From Rotaria socialis (Eukaryota > Rotifera > Eurotatoria > Philodinida > Philodinidae): 64,000 bases of DNA. The position numbers and the translations under genes were made by a program. Shown piece after piece: positions 46,192 through 57,355 of this stretch. Below the pieces are notes generated by a model. The model saw only the letters and a program-made list of their open reading frames with translations. It was not told the DNA's origin and made no database searches. Position 1 is the stretch's first letter, and each line of letters opens with the position of its first letter. The stretch covers positions 1-64,000 of the forward strand of contig CAJNYU010003011.1 of NCBI GenBank assembly GCA_905331475.1, given 5' to 3'.

Positions 46192-48236
46192 TTCTTATCT
46201 CGACGTTGAAATAAGCAACTAGGCTGGCGATTTTATTACATCAATCCATTACAAACGACTCTGCTGTCACGTCATATATTTGTATATTCTGCTCAAGGTG
46301 ATTTGCTTCGAGTAATCTGTTATTCATTAACGTTGTATTGAATACATCAACTATTATGTCAACCAGTACCCAGTGAACATAACCGAGCTTCCAGGATTAC
46401 AAGTCATTATACGCATGAAAACGTTTCACTGATTACAAAACAACTATACATAACAGATGGAAATCTGAATTTAGTCACACGCCATTGGTGATAATCAAAC
46501 TAATAGTTGGAACAAGAAAAAAAATCGAACTTTGGTTCGCGATATAGTATATACCGAAACCCGTAAGTATCGAGACACTACAAAAAGAAAACAAATAATC
46601 GTCTATACGCATCAGACATAAACTTTGCACAGCGATCCGATTACATCAATAAACAATAATTAATTGATATGCTGCTTTCTCATTGTAATGAATATTTTTC
46701 TGCCAGAAAATAATATTCTAATAAAAAAAAAGAGCAATCTTAATACATTCTCCATCAAACATTAAATTCTGCGTATTTTCTTTCACAAACTCGTGGTAAT
46801 TTCACATTGAAATACATCAGAAGACCCTGAAATATCCAGCATAGATGAGTACACTCTGTCTGTGATTTCTAATTACTTTTTTTCAAATAATTCAAAACAA
46901 GTAAAACATAGTCAAAGCAATGTAATGAGTTACTTAAACAAGGTCAAAATCGAAATCTCAGTATTTATTTACGATATGATGAAGAAACACCTACGCGACA
47001 AAGCGAAATTTTGCTTGATATTTGACGAAGATAAAAAATCCTCATTTTAATGAATATACTATAACCATCCATCAATCGTCCCACTACACAAATATACAGG
47101 CTATGATTTTATATGTATCATTGATTCGGACACAGACAAGGTTTTCTCTCTTTCTCTCTTGTCAGTGATCGATAGAAGAATAAAAGCTGGAGCACAAGCC
47201 TACAACTGCATATTCATTCTGGAAATTCTGAGAGTATACAACCAAAATGGTCAATATGATCAAATTAGTTTCTTTAACCGTGCGCATGGCATTCCTCGTC
47301 TCAACATGCATCGCATTCGAGGAAACAAACGAGCGCCGGTGCACTCTCCGTGAACTGATTACTGTGCTGGACAATAAACGTCATTTTTAGAGTGATTATA
47401 TTGTTGTTTGATTGTAAATTACGTGATTGAAGCAAATCTTTGCTTTTGAAATGATGAATATATTTAAATGCTGCACTAAAGTTCGGGCTGGTCCTGCTGG
47501 TTACACTTTAAACTATTCATATTTTTGCTGATGCTTCATGAAATTAGGAACTAGAAATCTGTTTGTTCGATATGAGTGAAGTATTTGAATAAAAGTTTGT
47601 CTATGTTCCAGACAACTAATGGATACATATATAGGCATGTTGCTGCCCATAGAAGCCGTTTTCATGGTAAGCACTAAAGAGAGATTAACAAAGACGGATC
47701 AATGTAATCAGGATAGCTGGGACAGGTGAAACTTATTATTCACTCAATCATCCGTGCATTTTCCGTCTCTCTCTCTCTCTCTCTTTCTCTTCCAGTCGGT
47801 GAAGATTTTCTGTTGAAAATAATGCATACTATTCTATAGTTTCATGATTTTGCTTTCTGTTTAGAAATTACGACAGCCGCATTTTGCTAACTGAACAACG
47901 TACATAACTGAAGACATAATAAATAGCTACCGTATTTAATTTGAAATAATTTATAACATGACATCATTACAAAGTTTTCTCCAATGAAATTTTTCTCTGT
48001 ATGAAAAATTCGAAGCGCATCCTAATGCAAAAGTGATTTCATTCATAGAAATAAGAAGAATTGCCGAATAAAAGAACAGAAGTATTTTCAATTCTTCTAC
48101 CTTCTAGTTGGAATCGACCAACTTTGCTCGTAAATATATCTGCGCATTTTCGATTCACGTTCACTTTTTCTTTTTCATTTCTTCAGTTAGAAGCTTGCTT
48201 TAAATACACAATTCGTACCATCAGCAAAGAACATAA
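46192..48236. other. Intergenic; CT microsatellite
   Basis: About 2 kb without a recognisable gene. Open frames at 46862-47050 and 47159-47374 lack motifs. A (CT)n tract lies at about 47765-47784. The last 200 bp should hold the promoter of the B-box gene. Confidence 0.45.
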
Positions 48237-48782
48237 ATGACAGAATCAACAACAGGCAGAGCAGAATGTTCTACATGTGGCAAACACAAAATCGTATATC
48301 TATGCGAAGGATGTTCACAAAAGTTTTGCTTGAAGGATTTAACAGAGCATCGTCAGCTACTCGACAACCAGTTGGATCAAGTTATCACTGACTGTGACCA
48401 ATTCAGACAAAATCTTATTGAGCAAAAACAAAATGAAAATCAACGTTCATGGATACAACGAATTGATGAATGGACAGAAATTTCAATAAATAAAATCAAA
48501 CAAACTGCAGATGAATGTAGAAAAATATTCATTAAATATACTAATGACAATGTCATCGAAGCAGAAAAAAAATTTAATGCGGTTGTTACAGTATTAAGAA
48601 AAAATCGCCAAGAAAGTGAAATTGACGAAATTCATTTAAATCAAGCAAAATTCTTATTGAAAGAACTGCAAAAAGAACTTGATCAATGTTCAAATATTTC
48701 AGTTCAGGAAGATTCCGTACCGCTAATAAAGAAAATTTCAGTTTTTCGTGAGTATGATCAATATATCCAAATTGATCGATGA
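48237..48782 (+). CDS. B-box zinc finger coiled-coil protein, short form
   Basis: ATG 48237, 181 residues. Residues about 10-42 form a B-box-like finger (CSTCGKHKIVYLCEGCSQKFCLKDLTEHRQ) with spacing Cx2Cx7Cx2Cx4C and a final His. The remainder is predicted coiled coil (LDQVITDCDQFRQNLIEQ, WIQRIDEWTEISINKIKQTA). In bdelloids this module commonly precedes NHL repeats; here a stop follows the coil and no NHL sequence is seen downstream, so this is a short family member or a 3'-truncated copy. A TRIM-like scaffold role is inference. Confidence 0.75.
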   Translation: MTESTTGRAECSTCGKHKIVYLCEGCSQKFCLKDLTEHRQLLDNQLDQVITDCDQFRQNLIEQKQNENQRSWIQRIDEWTEISINKIKQTADECRKIFIKYTNDNVIEAEKKFNAVVTVLRKNRQESEIDEIHLNQAKFLLKELQKELDQCSNISVQEDSVPLIKKISVFREYDQYIQIDR

Positions 48783-49237
48783 GTTTACTCATCGGCGAAG
48801 ATGAGAACTCCTTATAAAGATATACCTTTAGTTAAAATAATTAGAATATCAAGAAACTATACAGTTATTAATAACTGACTACGAAAAAAAGTATTCCTAT
48901 TGATTGACGATGTGCTTTCCTAGCTTGCGCAATGATTCTTCGAGTCCTGTATGATCTACAACTCTCGAATATACAGTTCACTAGGCTTCTAATAGTGGTT
49001 CATATGTATATCATGAGAAAAGTTTGTTAGCGTAGTTTACAACTTGGAGCAGGAGCCATCAACCAACGAATGGCTTATTTTCTGATCGATAGTTATCAAC
49101 ATTAGTGACGAGGAATCATACTCTTTTTTTTAAATCATTTTCGGCATGACGTAATCTTTATTGATTCTTTCATATTCAGAACTAAACAGAACAGTTCATT
49201 TTTCTTATCGAATACCAACAATTACTTGCCTGTTAGG

Positions 49238-49611
49238 CAGTGGCGGAGCCAGGGGGGAGCTAGGAGGGGCTCAGCCCCCCTAGCGAGATTTTAGAAAATG
49301 CATTTTTTATTATAAACGTGTATTAATGTTTCCGGTTTAACGTTTTAACAAGTGCTGCCAGGTACCGAACTCAAAAATCAAGAAAAAAATCCAGAAAAAT
49401 TTTCAAAATCCCTAAAAAACTGCAAAAAGACTTTTAAAATCCGGGGGAAATCCAGGAGAATTGTCAAAATCCGAAAGATCTGTCACAACTGTTCCTAAAG
49501 CACGCTTTAAAAGTGACCCCTCGCCCCCAATTTTTGGATGTTCGCGACACCTCTGAGGAGCTGAGCCCCCCCCCCCCCTCCGCCTAGCCCAAAATCCTGG
49601 CTCCGCCACTG
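49238..49611. mobile_element. hAT-type MITE (CAGTGGCGGAGCCAGG termini)
   Basis: Ends CAGTGGCGGAGCCAGG (49238-49253) and CCTGGCTCCGCCACTG (49596-49611) are perfect inverted repeats. The flanks CTGTTAGG (49230-49237) and TTGTTAGG (49612-49619) form an 8-bp duplication with one change. This terminus is seen in hAT MITEs of many animals. Just inside both ends are GAGGGGCTCAGCCCCCC / GGAGCTGAGCCCCCC blocks. The 374-bp element has no transposase. Confidence 0.92.
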
Positions 49612-49816
49612 TTGTTAGGATCAAGAGAAAACTATAAAATAGCATCATCAGTCAAAATGGTTTAAGTAACAGATAATATTCAAGGATATGATGATGACCT
49701 GCAAATTTTCCTTGCTCTCAGGGATACAGATATCCTTTAATGGAATATCATCTCTATTTTAACAGAAAGCTTAGTATTCTTTTTTTTAAACTTTTAACTT
49801 TGAAGACGATTCATCC

Positions 49817-51342
49817 ATGATAATCAAATGTGAATACTGCCATAATGGATGTGAAAGAAGTGACTATAAAACTCATAAGGTATTCTTTGTTTTCAATTAT
49901 TTTTATCAGCTCTTCATCATGTTTTTCTAGAACTACTGCTTTGAAAATCCATCGAATATTAATCAAAGACAGACAACTGTAATACCGATCAGATCGAATC
50001 AAAACCAAGCAAGTTCGCATGATATTGTTCATATTCCATGTGAGATTTGCCAACAGCTAATTGATTTACCTAATTGGTCAAATCATATTGTAAATTTGTC
50101 AGAAACTGATTATTTCATGTTATTTTGAATTTATTTTATACAGCAAGGTTGTCATGAGCGAGAACTGCAGCGTTCAGAAAGATATCCCGAGTAGGTCTCT
50201 TACTATTCGATAAATAAAATTTATCCGATATATATTCTAGAGCCATGAACCAACAATCAGTTATTGAACGCTTTCCGTGTGAATATTGTCAACGATTATA
50301 TTTAGCGCAACAACTTTATGTACACAAAGTAATTATAAAATAATCCTATTTATATTTAAATATTCCGTTTTATTTCATAGATAAACTGTATGAACAATCC
50401 GGTTGATATATACTTGCGACGTGGCTGTGTTCAACGACCAAAACCTTCAAATAATGGCTTTCTACCAATCAGCCCACAAAATAATCAAAACAGCCCAAGT
50501 TCGCCTAGTGAGTCATATAAATATATATATATATATATTTATTATTCTATAAACAAGATGAAATTAATCTATAAAATTCTTCTTTAGAGCCTCGATCTTC
50601 AAATGATTCTCGTTTTACTCAATGCCAAAGTATTGATATTGATCGTGCAAACCAAGTCAATAGGCCACCGGACAATGAGATAGGTAAAAAGCAATATCAT
50701 GTACGAGAAAAAAATATCAAAATATTTTTGAATCAGAAAACTCTGTTCGGAGTGGTCGTAGTTATGAAAACTTATCGATAGGATCGAATAAAGATCCATT
50801 ACAGCTTCCAAGAAAATTTTATTCAAGTAATTAGTATTTTATTCATCACATTCATCTTACTAACATTTGAATAGGTGGCATTTCACGACGTGTAAGATCA
50901 TTTGATAACTTAGGAAGCATCTATGATAGTAAATATTTAAGTAATAACTATGAGGATTATCTCATACGGCCCAATAACAATCATCAACATCAAAATAACA
51001 TTTCCCATACAAATGAAGTGAGTTAATCGATACAATTTTGACCTATGAATAATTTACTTCATTATTAGAGACTGTAACTAACGGACGATGATCGTATTCG
51101 CCGCACAGAGAGCACGAAGAAAAACTTTGGGTAAATATTAAAGCAATATCCTTTCAATTGCTTAATTAATCTTGAAAACTGTGTATCATATAGCTCAGAT
51201 TTTTTAAAATGCCAATCAAAGTATTTTGAGTGTGGTCGCGAGTCTAAAATGTATGTAGCAATCGTAGATTTAGATTGGAAAATTTTGATTTTTTTCTTTT
51301 CTAAAATACAAGATTTGTTTTTGTATTTATTTTAGAGTGTAA
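49817..51342 (+). CDS. Eleven-exon zinc-finger protein with one in-frame stop
   Basis: Exons 49817-49879, 49931-50089, 50144-50190, 50241-50328, 50381-50507, 50588-50683, 50737-50826, 50875-51017, 51069-51130, 51194-51250 and 51336-51342 are consistent in GT-AG and phase (939 nt). Three TRAF/C2H2-like fingers: CEYCHNGCERSDYKTH, CEICQQLIDLPNWSNH and CEYCQRLYLAQQLYVH, then a Ser/Asn-rich low-complexity tail. TAA at 51075-51077 in exon 9 interrupts the frame after 273 residues; beyond it the frame continues as LTDDDRIRRTESTKKN to a natural end at 51342. So either the C-terminal 38 residues are lost or exon 9 is not used as drawn. Function not known. Confidence 0.65.
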
Positions 51343-52115
51343 GAATTAATTGGTCGTGCAAGTTGAATTCGTACCGATGACTAGAATTCGATGAAAAAAT
51401 AAAGAAAATGACTTCGCTATTTTGCACCACCCTCCGTCCATCGTTCACTTGTCTTGAATTATTTCTTCAACGTCTATTATTTATTTCAGTTATGTATTTG
51501 CATAAAATTTAAATAAGCTAATTTTATTATTAAACTTTTCATCGTGCTTATATCAACATTTTAACCGGTGAATAGCCGCAGTAGATTTACATATTTCATG
51601 TTGTCAACCTGTACAAAGCAAAGCATCGAATACAAATCACTTTAAAATATATCAATTGAAGCTTCTCGTGATTGATATCTTGAACATACAGAATTTATGT
51701 TAAACAAAGCATTGTATAGGAATCGTTTTATTGATTTATATCATCTATCGTGACTAGATATTTTCTAAAATGTGAGATAATTTATTGCTTAGTTTTTATC
51801 ATCCAGTACTTGCTGATTTAGTATCTAGATAAAACGAATTTCTCTAGTCACACTGACAAACACACACTTGAAAAGAAAATCAAGTTATATAACATAGAAG
51901 AACATTAAAACATCACTCATGCATAAATTTAAGATTTTAAAAATTTGCTTCAGGATATCGAAGATCAAATGCTCTTTGTAAATATTGCAATTAAAACCAC
52001 AGCAGAATTAGACAAAAAAGATCAAGCCACGTCTAAAAGTATCCTGTTGAAAATCGAATTACTTATTGACCTTTCTTTTCATGTTCAGCCCAATCTGAAA
52101 TAGATGTTTTGCACT
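51343..52115. other. Intergenic, nothing recognised
   Basis: AT-rich DNA after the zinc-finger gene. No gene or repeat supported. Confidence 0.4.
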
Positions 52116-52177
52116 TACCTTTATCTAATATTTACCTCTTCAGTTGTGTCTTCCATATAGATTAAAAACATGTGCTC

Positions 52178-52533
52178 TCAGAAAATGCCATAGATTTGTC
52201 TTATGGATATCGAATTCATCTCTTCGATACTCGGCTTCCAAGACGCATATGAAGACAACGTCGAAGATACACCGATGAGATTCGATGCATTGTTGTGTAT
52301 TTCAATATTATCAACACAAACAAGCATCGTCTCCATATCGGTGGCCTTCGACATGCTCGATCGACCCGAAGCATCGGTATTAAGCGACGATAGCAGGGTT
52401 TCTTTGTGATCGAGACACGCCGGAAGCCGGGTTTCTAACTTAAACATAAAAAGTCCAAGTAAATTCGAAGAATGAATTATTATACCATAGGCAAATCTAG
52501 CACAAACGAGAGCACACGTTTCCAATCCGTCAT
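52178..52533 (-). CDS. Small Ser-rich protein, duplicated gene copy A
   Basis: Minus strand. The second exon (52438-52178, 86 residues: LETRLPACLDHKETLLSSLN ... ISIRQIYGIF) is identical to copy B. A first exon ATG 52533-52531 (MTDWKR) can be joined by a 77-bp GT-AG intron (52515-52439), and it is exactly this stretch that differs between copies, as expected of an intron. Alternatively the frame starts at an ATG just before (MFKLETRL). A TATA-like box lies about 100 bp upstream. No family recognised. The product would be about 90 residues and probably cytosolic. Confidence 0.55.
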
Positions 52534-52631
52534 CGTGTAGGTTTTTTAGGCCACCGGATGTGTGTTTAATAACACAGCACGCGGTTGATGATCAAAACTG
52601 GAAGATGAGAAAAAAACATAAAAAGCATGTC

Positions 52632-52639
52632 TTTATATA
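52632..52639 (-). promoter_or_regulatory. TATA-like box of copy A
   Basis: Minus-strand CTATATAAAG about 100 bp before the proposed ATG, conserved in copy B although the surrounding flank has diverged. Confidence 0.45.
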
Positions 52640-52760
52640 GCTATCGACGTTATTTCACAAGCGATAGTCAACATAAAATATTCTCGAAGAACAGAACGAA
52701 GAAAAAAAAAGATTGCTTATGGCCTTTTGATGGTGCAAGATGTGTTTTTTTTTATTTAGC

Positions 52761-53592
52761 ATGCCTTCGCTACAGTATTGACTTAACAAGCTACAATGTA
52801 TTTCGCCATTCAAGAGACGGATGATGAAAACAAATACTTTATCGATATATTTGAATAACAGTAGTCTAAAACATGCGGAGGTGAAGATGCACTCTCAAAT
52901 CTAACCAATACGATGGGATGTATGAATCAATCAGACTCTTGCGATAACGCTGAAGAAAACTGACATGATAGTTTATGAAATTCGGATGGATTGAATTCAA
53001 AAAGAAATAATTACTAAAATCTTGTTTTTAGACACGGGGAAAAATATGTGGATCAAAACAAAATCAATTTAGTATTCTACATATTATATTATCGGACGAG
53101 AACGATGTTGATTTTGAGAAGCGCTCTTCAATCTATATAAATTGTAAATATACTGATAATTAACGAATTATTACATACAACTAAAATGAAAATACATGTG
53201 AAATGAGACCTATCGATGCAAAACTATAGACATACGAAAAGTCTTTTGGGAACGTTAGGAAACTGATCGAATACTATTGTAACTGGCAAGGATAGAAGTA
53301 AAAAAAAATACAAGAGTTCACAAAACTTCAAGATAAACTTTTTTGTACCGCTTGTTTCACAGAAAATTTAGCATATCGTGGATTGATGGTAAAATCGTTG
53401 AGTTTGCAAATCGTTACTTCAATCAACCACACATCACACAAATTTTAAATATTCATCATATATGCAGATATTTTTCTTATTTATTTGATCTTCTTATTTT
53501 TCTTTTTCTCTGAGTTTTTCTTCTTTCTATTGTACCTCGTCTTCGATGAGACGATGGTCGCTGTATCATTTTTTTTAAATACTTTTGCTTCG
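52761..53592. other. Spacer, promoter side of the SnoaL-like gene
   Basis: No gene seen. A T-rich tract at 53490-53535 precedes the chosen start. Confidence 0.4.
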
Positions 53593-54102
53593 ATGACACA
53601 TTTCTCTTCCTCGCGTCCGCAGGACGTTTATGCTATTATTCTTCGTGTCAATCGATATTTCAATGCAATTGATGAGCGCAACTTTGAATATTGTCTCGAC
53701 TGTTTCGATGAATATTTTGATGCTGACTACACGAGTATGGTCGGAGGAGAGCCAATGAAAGCGTTATCTCGTGACGTTAACTTGAAAGCATGGAATGGAA
53801 TGTTGTCGGGATTCAATTCGACACATCATCTCATAGGAAACCATGATGTGACCTTTGTTGATGTTGCTACGTGTCGTGTCAAAGCAAAAGTGACTGCCAC
53901 ACATTGCTTGAAGCGTGAGCAAGGCGAAGAAGAGTTGTGGATCACAGGTGGCACTTATGATTTACAAATGGTACGGTCCCCATCAGACGATCAATGGCGA
54001 ATAAGCTCGATCAAATTCACCCAAGCTTGGCATCAAGGCTCATCTGATCTTATGCTAGAAGCGTCAAAAGTATGTGCCGAACGTAGTAAAACTATCTGGT
54101 AA
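53593..54102 (+). CDS. SnoaL-like (NTF2-fold) protein
   Basis: I start at ATG 53593 (MTHFSSSRPQDVYAI); the frame is open further upstream, but that part is a run of Phe and Leu from a T-rich tract. The 169 residues match a single SnoaL/DUF4440-type domain: N-terminal helices VYAIILRVNRYFNAIDERNFEYCLDCF, an acidic FDADYTS turn, the strand HHLIGNHDVTFV, VDVATCRVKAKVTATH, and a final strand QWRISSIKFTQAW. The family includes small-ring isomerases and many proteins without known activity; the substrate cannot be inferred. One coding exon and more GC than the neighbouring DNA, so transfer from bacteria is possible but not shown. It lies between the two copies of the duplicated gene. Confidence 0.75.
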   Translation: MTHFSSSRPQDVYAIILRVNRYFNAIDERNFEYCLDCFDEYFDADYTSMVGGEPMKALSRDVNLKAWNGMLSGFNSTHHLIGNHDVTFVDVATCRVKAKVTATHCLKREQGEEELWITGGTYDLQMVRSPSDDQWRISSIKFTQAWHQGSSDLMLEASKVCAERSKTIW

Positions 54103-54587
54103 TACTTCTTCTATTATCCGAACTCACTGAATTAATAAACAGAATCTTGTAATTTATCATTAATGCAATTCATTTCGAATTTCACAGCTTCGATTAAGCA
54201 ACAATTATAAAAACAAAGCGACAATAGAAAAAAGTTTTTTGCTGAAACATATTCACATCTAACTATTGTTTGATTATTTCTGACGCATAATTAAATGTTG
54301 CTTGCATTTCTTTTTCAGATTATATGAGAGCACAAACTATGAGTATTCATCTACAGCTACACCCACAAACTATTGTCTCTAACTGATTTTCAAATCAGTG
54401 ATGCAAAACACGACATACAGGTTTCATCAGGCACACAAAAGTAAAGACTTTCAGATTCATCATAGCCATCAATTATTATCGATGCAGTGGCTTTAGTGAC
54501 TTTATTTATTTCAATAAAAACAAGTAGCGAATGTTGCTATTTTCAATATAATTAGAAATAAAAGTATGTCTCACTGTGTCCGTTTCA
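54103..54587. other. Intergenic spacer
   Basis: 3' flank of the SnoaL-like gene (AATTAATAAACAG shortly after the stop). No gene. Confidence 0.4.
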
Positions 54588-54651
54588 CTTACATTTATCT
54601 AATATTTACCTCTTCAGTTGTGTCTTCCATATAGATTAAAAACATGTGCTC

Positions 54652-55019
54652 TCAGAAAATGCCATAGATTTGTCTTATGGATATCGAATTCATCTCTTCG
54701 ATACTCGGCTTCCAAGACGCATATGAAGACAACGTCGAAGATACACCGATGAGATTCGATGCATTGTTGTGTATTTCAATATTATCAACACAAACAAGCA
54801 TCGTCTCCATATCGGTGGCCTTCGACATGCTCGATCGACCCGAAGCATCGGTATTAAGCGACGATAGCAGGGTTTCTTTGTGATCGAGACACGCCGGAAG
54901 CCGGGTTTCTAACTTAAACATAAAAAGTCCAAGTAAATTCGAAGAATGAACTGTTAATGCATAGGCAAATCTGACGATAACTCTGACACTAACGAGAGCA
55001 CACGTTTCCAATCCGTCAT
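54652..55019 (-). CDS. Small Ser-rich protein, duplicated gene copy B
   Basis: Second exon 54912-54652, identical to copy A at nucleotide level; first exon ATG 55019-55017. The intron-like interval between them has several indels and substitutions relative to copy A, while the first-exon codons are unchanged. The 5' leader differs at two or three sites. Purifying selection or gene conversion confined to the exons could produce this. Confidence 0.55.
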
Positions 55020-55116
55020 CGTGTAGGTTTTTTAGGCCGCCGGATGTGTGTTTAATAACACAGAACGCGGTTGATGATCAAAACTGGAAGATGAGAGAAA
55101 ACATAAAAAGCATGTC

Positions 55117-55124
55117 TTTATATA
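55117..55124 (-). promoter_or_regulatory. TATA-like box of copy B
   Basis: Same CTATATAAAG motif as copy A, at a similar distance before the ATG. Confidence 0.45.
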
Positions 55125-55240
55125 GCTGTCGAAGTTATTTCACAAGCGATAGCCAACGTAAAATTTTTCTCAAAGAACAGACCTGAAGAAAAAATGATTG
55201 AGTATGGCGTTTTGATGGTGTAAGTAGTGTTTGTTTTTCA

Positions 55241-56940
55241 ATTTTATGCCATGTGTTGCAACGACGGTATTGTCTTAGCTAATGGTAACCTTCTGTCTCA
55301 ACGTAACAAGAGAATGAAGAAAACCAATAGACTAAAATTAGAAAAGAGTAAACAACTTTCATGTAGTCGAAATTTTAAAAAGCCCGACGGAATCTTTCAG
55401 CACTATACAATGGCCGATAGTTGAATATCGACCATTTATATTAGATGCAAGAGTACTAAAACGATATTGGTTTGCTTTTACTCATTGTCTGAAAGCTTTT
55501 TTTTAAACAAATCACTTGAAACATGATATTGAAATCGAAATCTTAAAAATACCTCTAGATCATATAGCTGGGTGCGAGTGACAGCGACGCTAAATGTATG
55601 TGTCACGCATAATTGAGTTTTAGGCAAAATTAAACCATACTTTTAAAAATTAAAATTTAATTCAGCATCTTATGAAAAATTTATAGTGTCTACAATAAAT
55701 AACGTTTTTAGCACGAGAAGTGAATTAAAATTTAAAAAAACCAGTTTTAATAGATGAGTGGGCATCGCTAATTTCAATCATATATCTTTGAAGACGATGT
55801 ACCGTTGGTTACTTTGTAGTATCAAGCTTCTCAAAGTCAGATTGTTCAAAAAAACGATTTTTGTTCTTTTAGGATAATCTTTTATTCCCGATAGTAATGA
55901 TACAATTTCTCAATTTTTTAAAATGCCATAGAGCATGCATGATTGTTTACAAAAAACGACATAGTAGGTACCGATAGGTTCAATTACTGAAACGATGAAG
56001 TGATAATAAATTTATAAACCTGTTCTAGAGCTATATTATCTAATTTTCAAAGAGATTATTGTTGTCCTAACTTTAGTAAATTTAGAACTTATTGCTAGTA
56101 CAAAGCAAAAAGAGATAATCAGTAAAACTTTTACAGTATACAATATCAGTTTGTAGTCACTATATGTAAAATGTTGAATGCGACAGTGATTATAATGCGA
56201 GAACAAGGCTCATCTTATGTACAACTAAAAATAGTATTGAAAAGAAAAGCGTTTTTTTTAAATTTGACTAGATTGTTCCTTTTTCAATTAACGTAAATGT
56301 TTTTCAAATTTATGAAATCAAAACATAAATTACTCATATATTGTTTAATGAAATGATCATATCTACTTTTTTTTATCCAGAAGTTTAATATTGTTCAAAT
56401 AAAATGAACAAAAGCTAAAAACAGATTGACAAAATGTTCTTATATATATATATATATATATGAGTCACAATTCCAAGACCCGCATCTGAAGTCGGAACCA
56501 GCCCACACTTGTACTCATATATATATCCATTCGGCTTACTAAAATAATTCTAAATAGTTCATCTGAAAAATCTACCCTGATTTCCAAAACCTATAATTCT
56601 GTCATTGCCTATTTGCTTATGTCTGTAATCGAGTATTAATTGTTAGCTCGTATATTCAACAATGACAGATACTAGTTTCTATGGTCTGTAATGGTACCCT
56701 AGGCTGGCTACTACGGCCTATAATGGACAAACATTGCTTTTTTCGTGTAGCCTGTAATTAAACGCTGTTAGCGCAATCCCTGTGAGATTAAAATGTGAAA
56801 CATGATGAAACTTCTTTTCTGGAATTCGTCTATCACGGTCACTGATGGTCTATGGAGCTTCTGTGCTACGGTCTGTATTATGATATATGGAGTCTCTAGA
56901 AACCATCGCATACTGTTACATTTAATAACTAATTAATTTC
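55241..56940. other. Intergenic with TA microsatellite and TCTGTAAT-type words
   Basis: No gene. (TA)n at about 56441-56462 is mirrored by ACTCATATATATAT at about 56511-56526. At about 56615-56890 short words (GGTCTGTAAT, GGCCTATAAT, AGCCTGTAAT, GGTCTATGGAG) recur, probably another MITE-like patch. Confidence 0.4.
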
Positions 56941-56954
56941 TCTGTAACGATCTG

Positions 56955-57002
56955 TGGGGGGGGGGGGGGGGGGTACAAATTTAGGCACAACANNNNNNNN
57001 NN

Positions 57003-57035
<33 letters not shown>
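56955..57035. other. Poly-G / N gap / poly-C assembly junction
   Basis: A run of 19 G (56955-56973), 19 bases of sequence, 10 N (56993-57002) and a run of 33 C (57003-57035). Homopolymers facing a fixed-size gap mark a scaffolding break. Open frames across it are artefacts. Confidence 0.95.
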
Positions 57036-57036
<1 letters not shown>

Positions 57037-57194
57037 ATGGGTTCAAATTTGTACTCTACATACTTCAACACTCCTTTCAGATCGTGTTTCACAAAATATA
57101 AGCAGTGGTGGACATAAGCTAAAATTTGAATCATTCTACCAACTTGACTACCGAATGCAAACCGAAATGCAACTGATCCAAGGGGGGAAAAGCG

Positions 57195-57355
57195 CGACTT
57201 CCGTACTTCAGTACTCCCTTTGTACTCCCCTGTACTTCTCTTGTACTTCCCTCGTACTCCCTCATACTTCCATCGTACTTCCATTGTACTTCGCTCATAC
57301 TACCATTGTACTTCCATTGTACTTTCATGTACTTCCATGTACTTCCATCCAATAG
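57195..57355. repeat. Tandem GTACTTCC-type repeat
   Basis: About 16 degenerate units of 8-10 bp (GTACTTCCAT, GTACTCCCT, GTACTTCTCTT). Frames through it (YKVQWKYDGS-like on the minus strand) are repeat translations, not genes. Confidence 0.85.

Larger units (their letters stand above)
52116..52760. repeat. Direct duplication, left copy (partner 54588-55240)
   Basis: The segment recurs about 2.47 kb downstream in the same orientation. By eye about 350 bp (52121-52474) match 54595-54948 without a mismatch. A short stretch then differs by several substitutions and indels. The next 120 bp differ at two or three positions, and the far right flank (52640-52760) is clearly diverged. The SnoaL-like gene lies between the copies. 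Confidence 0.9.
54588..55240. repeat. Direct duplication, right copy
   Basis: Partner of 52116-52760, same orientation. Its intron-like segment is about 12 bp longer than in copy A. Confidence 0.9.

Noticed and set aside
47159..47374. Overlapping frames on both strands
   Set aside because: Neither has a recognisable motif or flanking splice sites.
49412..49648. Minus-strand frame with a GFWARRRGGGGSAP segment
   Set aside because: It is a translation of the hAT MITE terminus at 49238-49611.
52203..54883. Identical 68-residue plus-strand frames at 52203-52409 and 54677-54883
   Set aside because: They lie antisense to the duplicated minus-strand gene, which has the TATA-like box, a longer frame and an intron-like divergence pattern. 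The identity follows from the duplication.
56922..57355. Gly/Pro-run and YEGSTREVQGS-type frames
   Set aside because: They come from poly-G/poly-C, Ns and the GTACTTCC tandem repeat.
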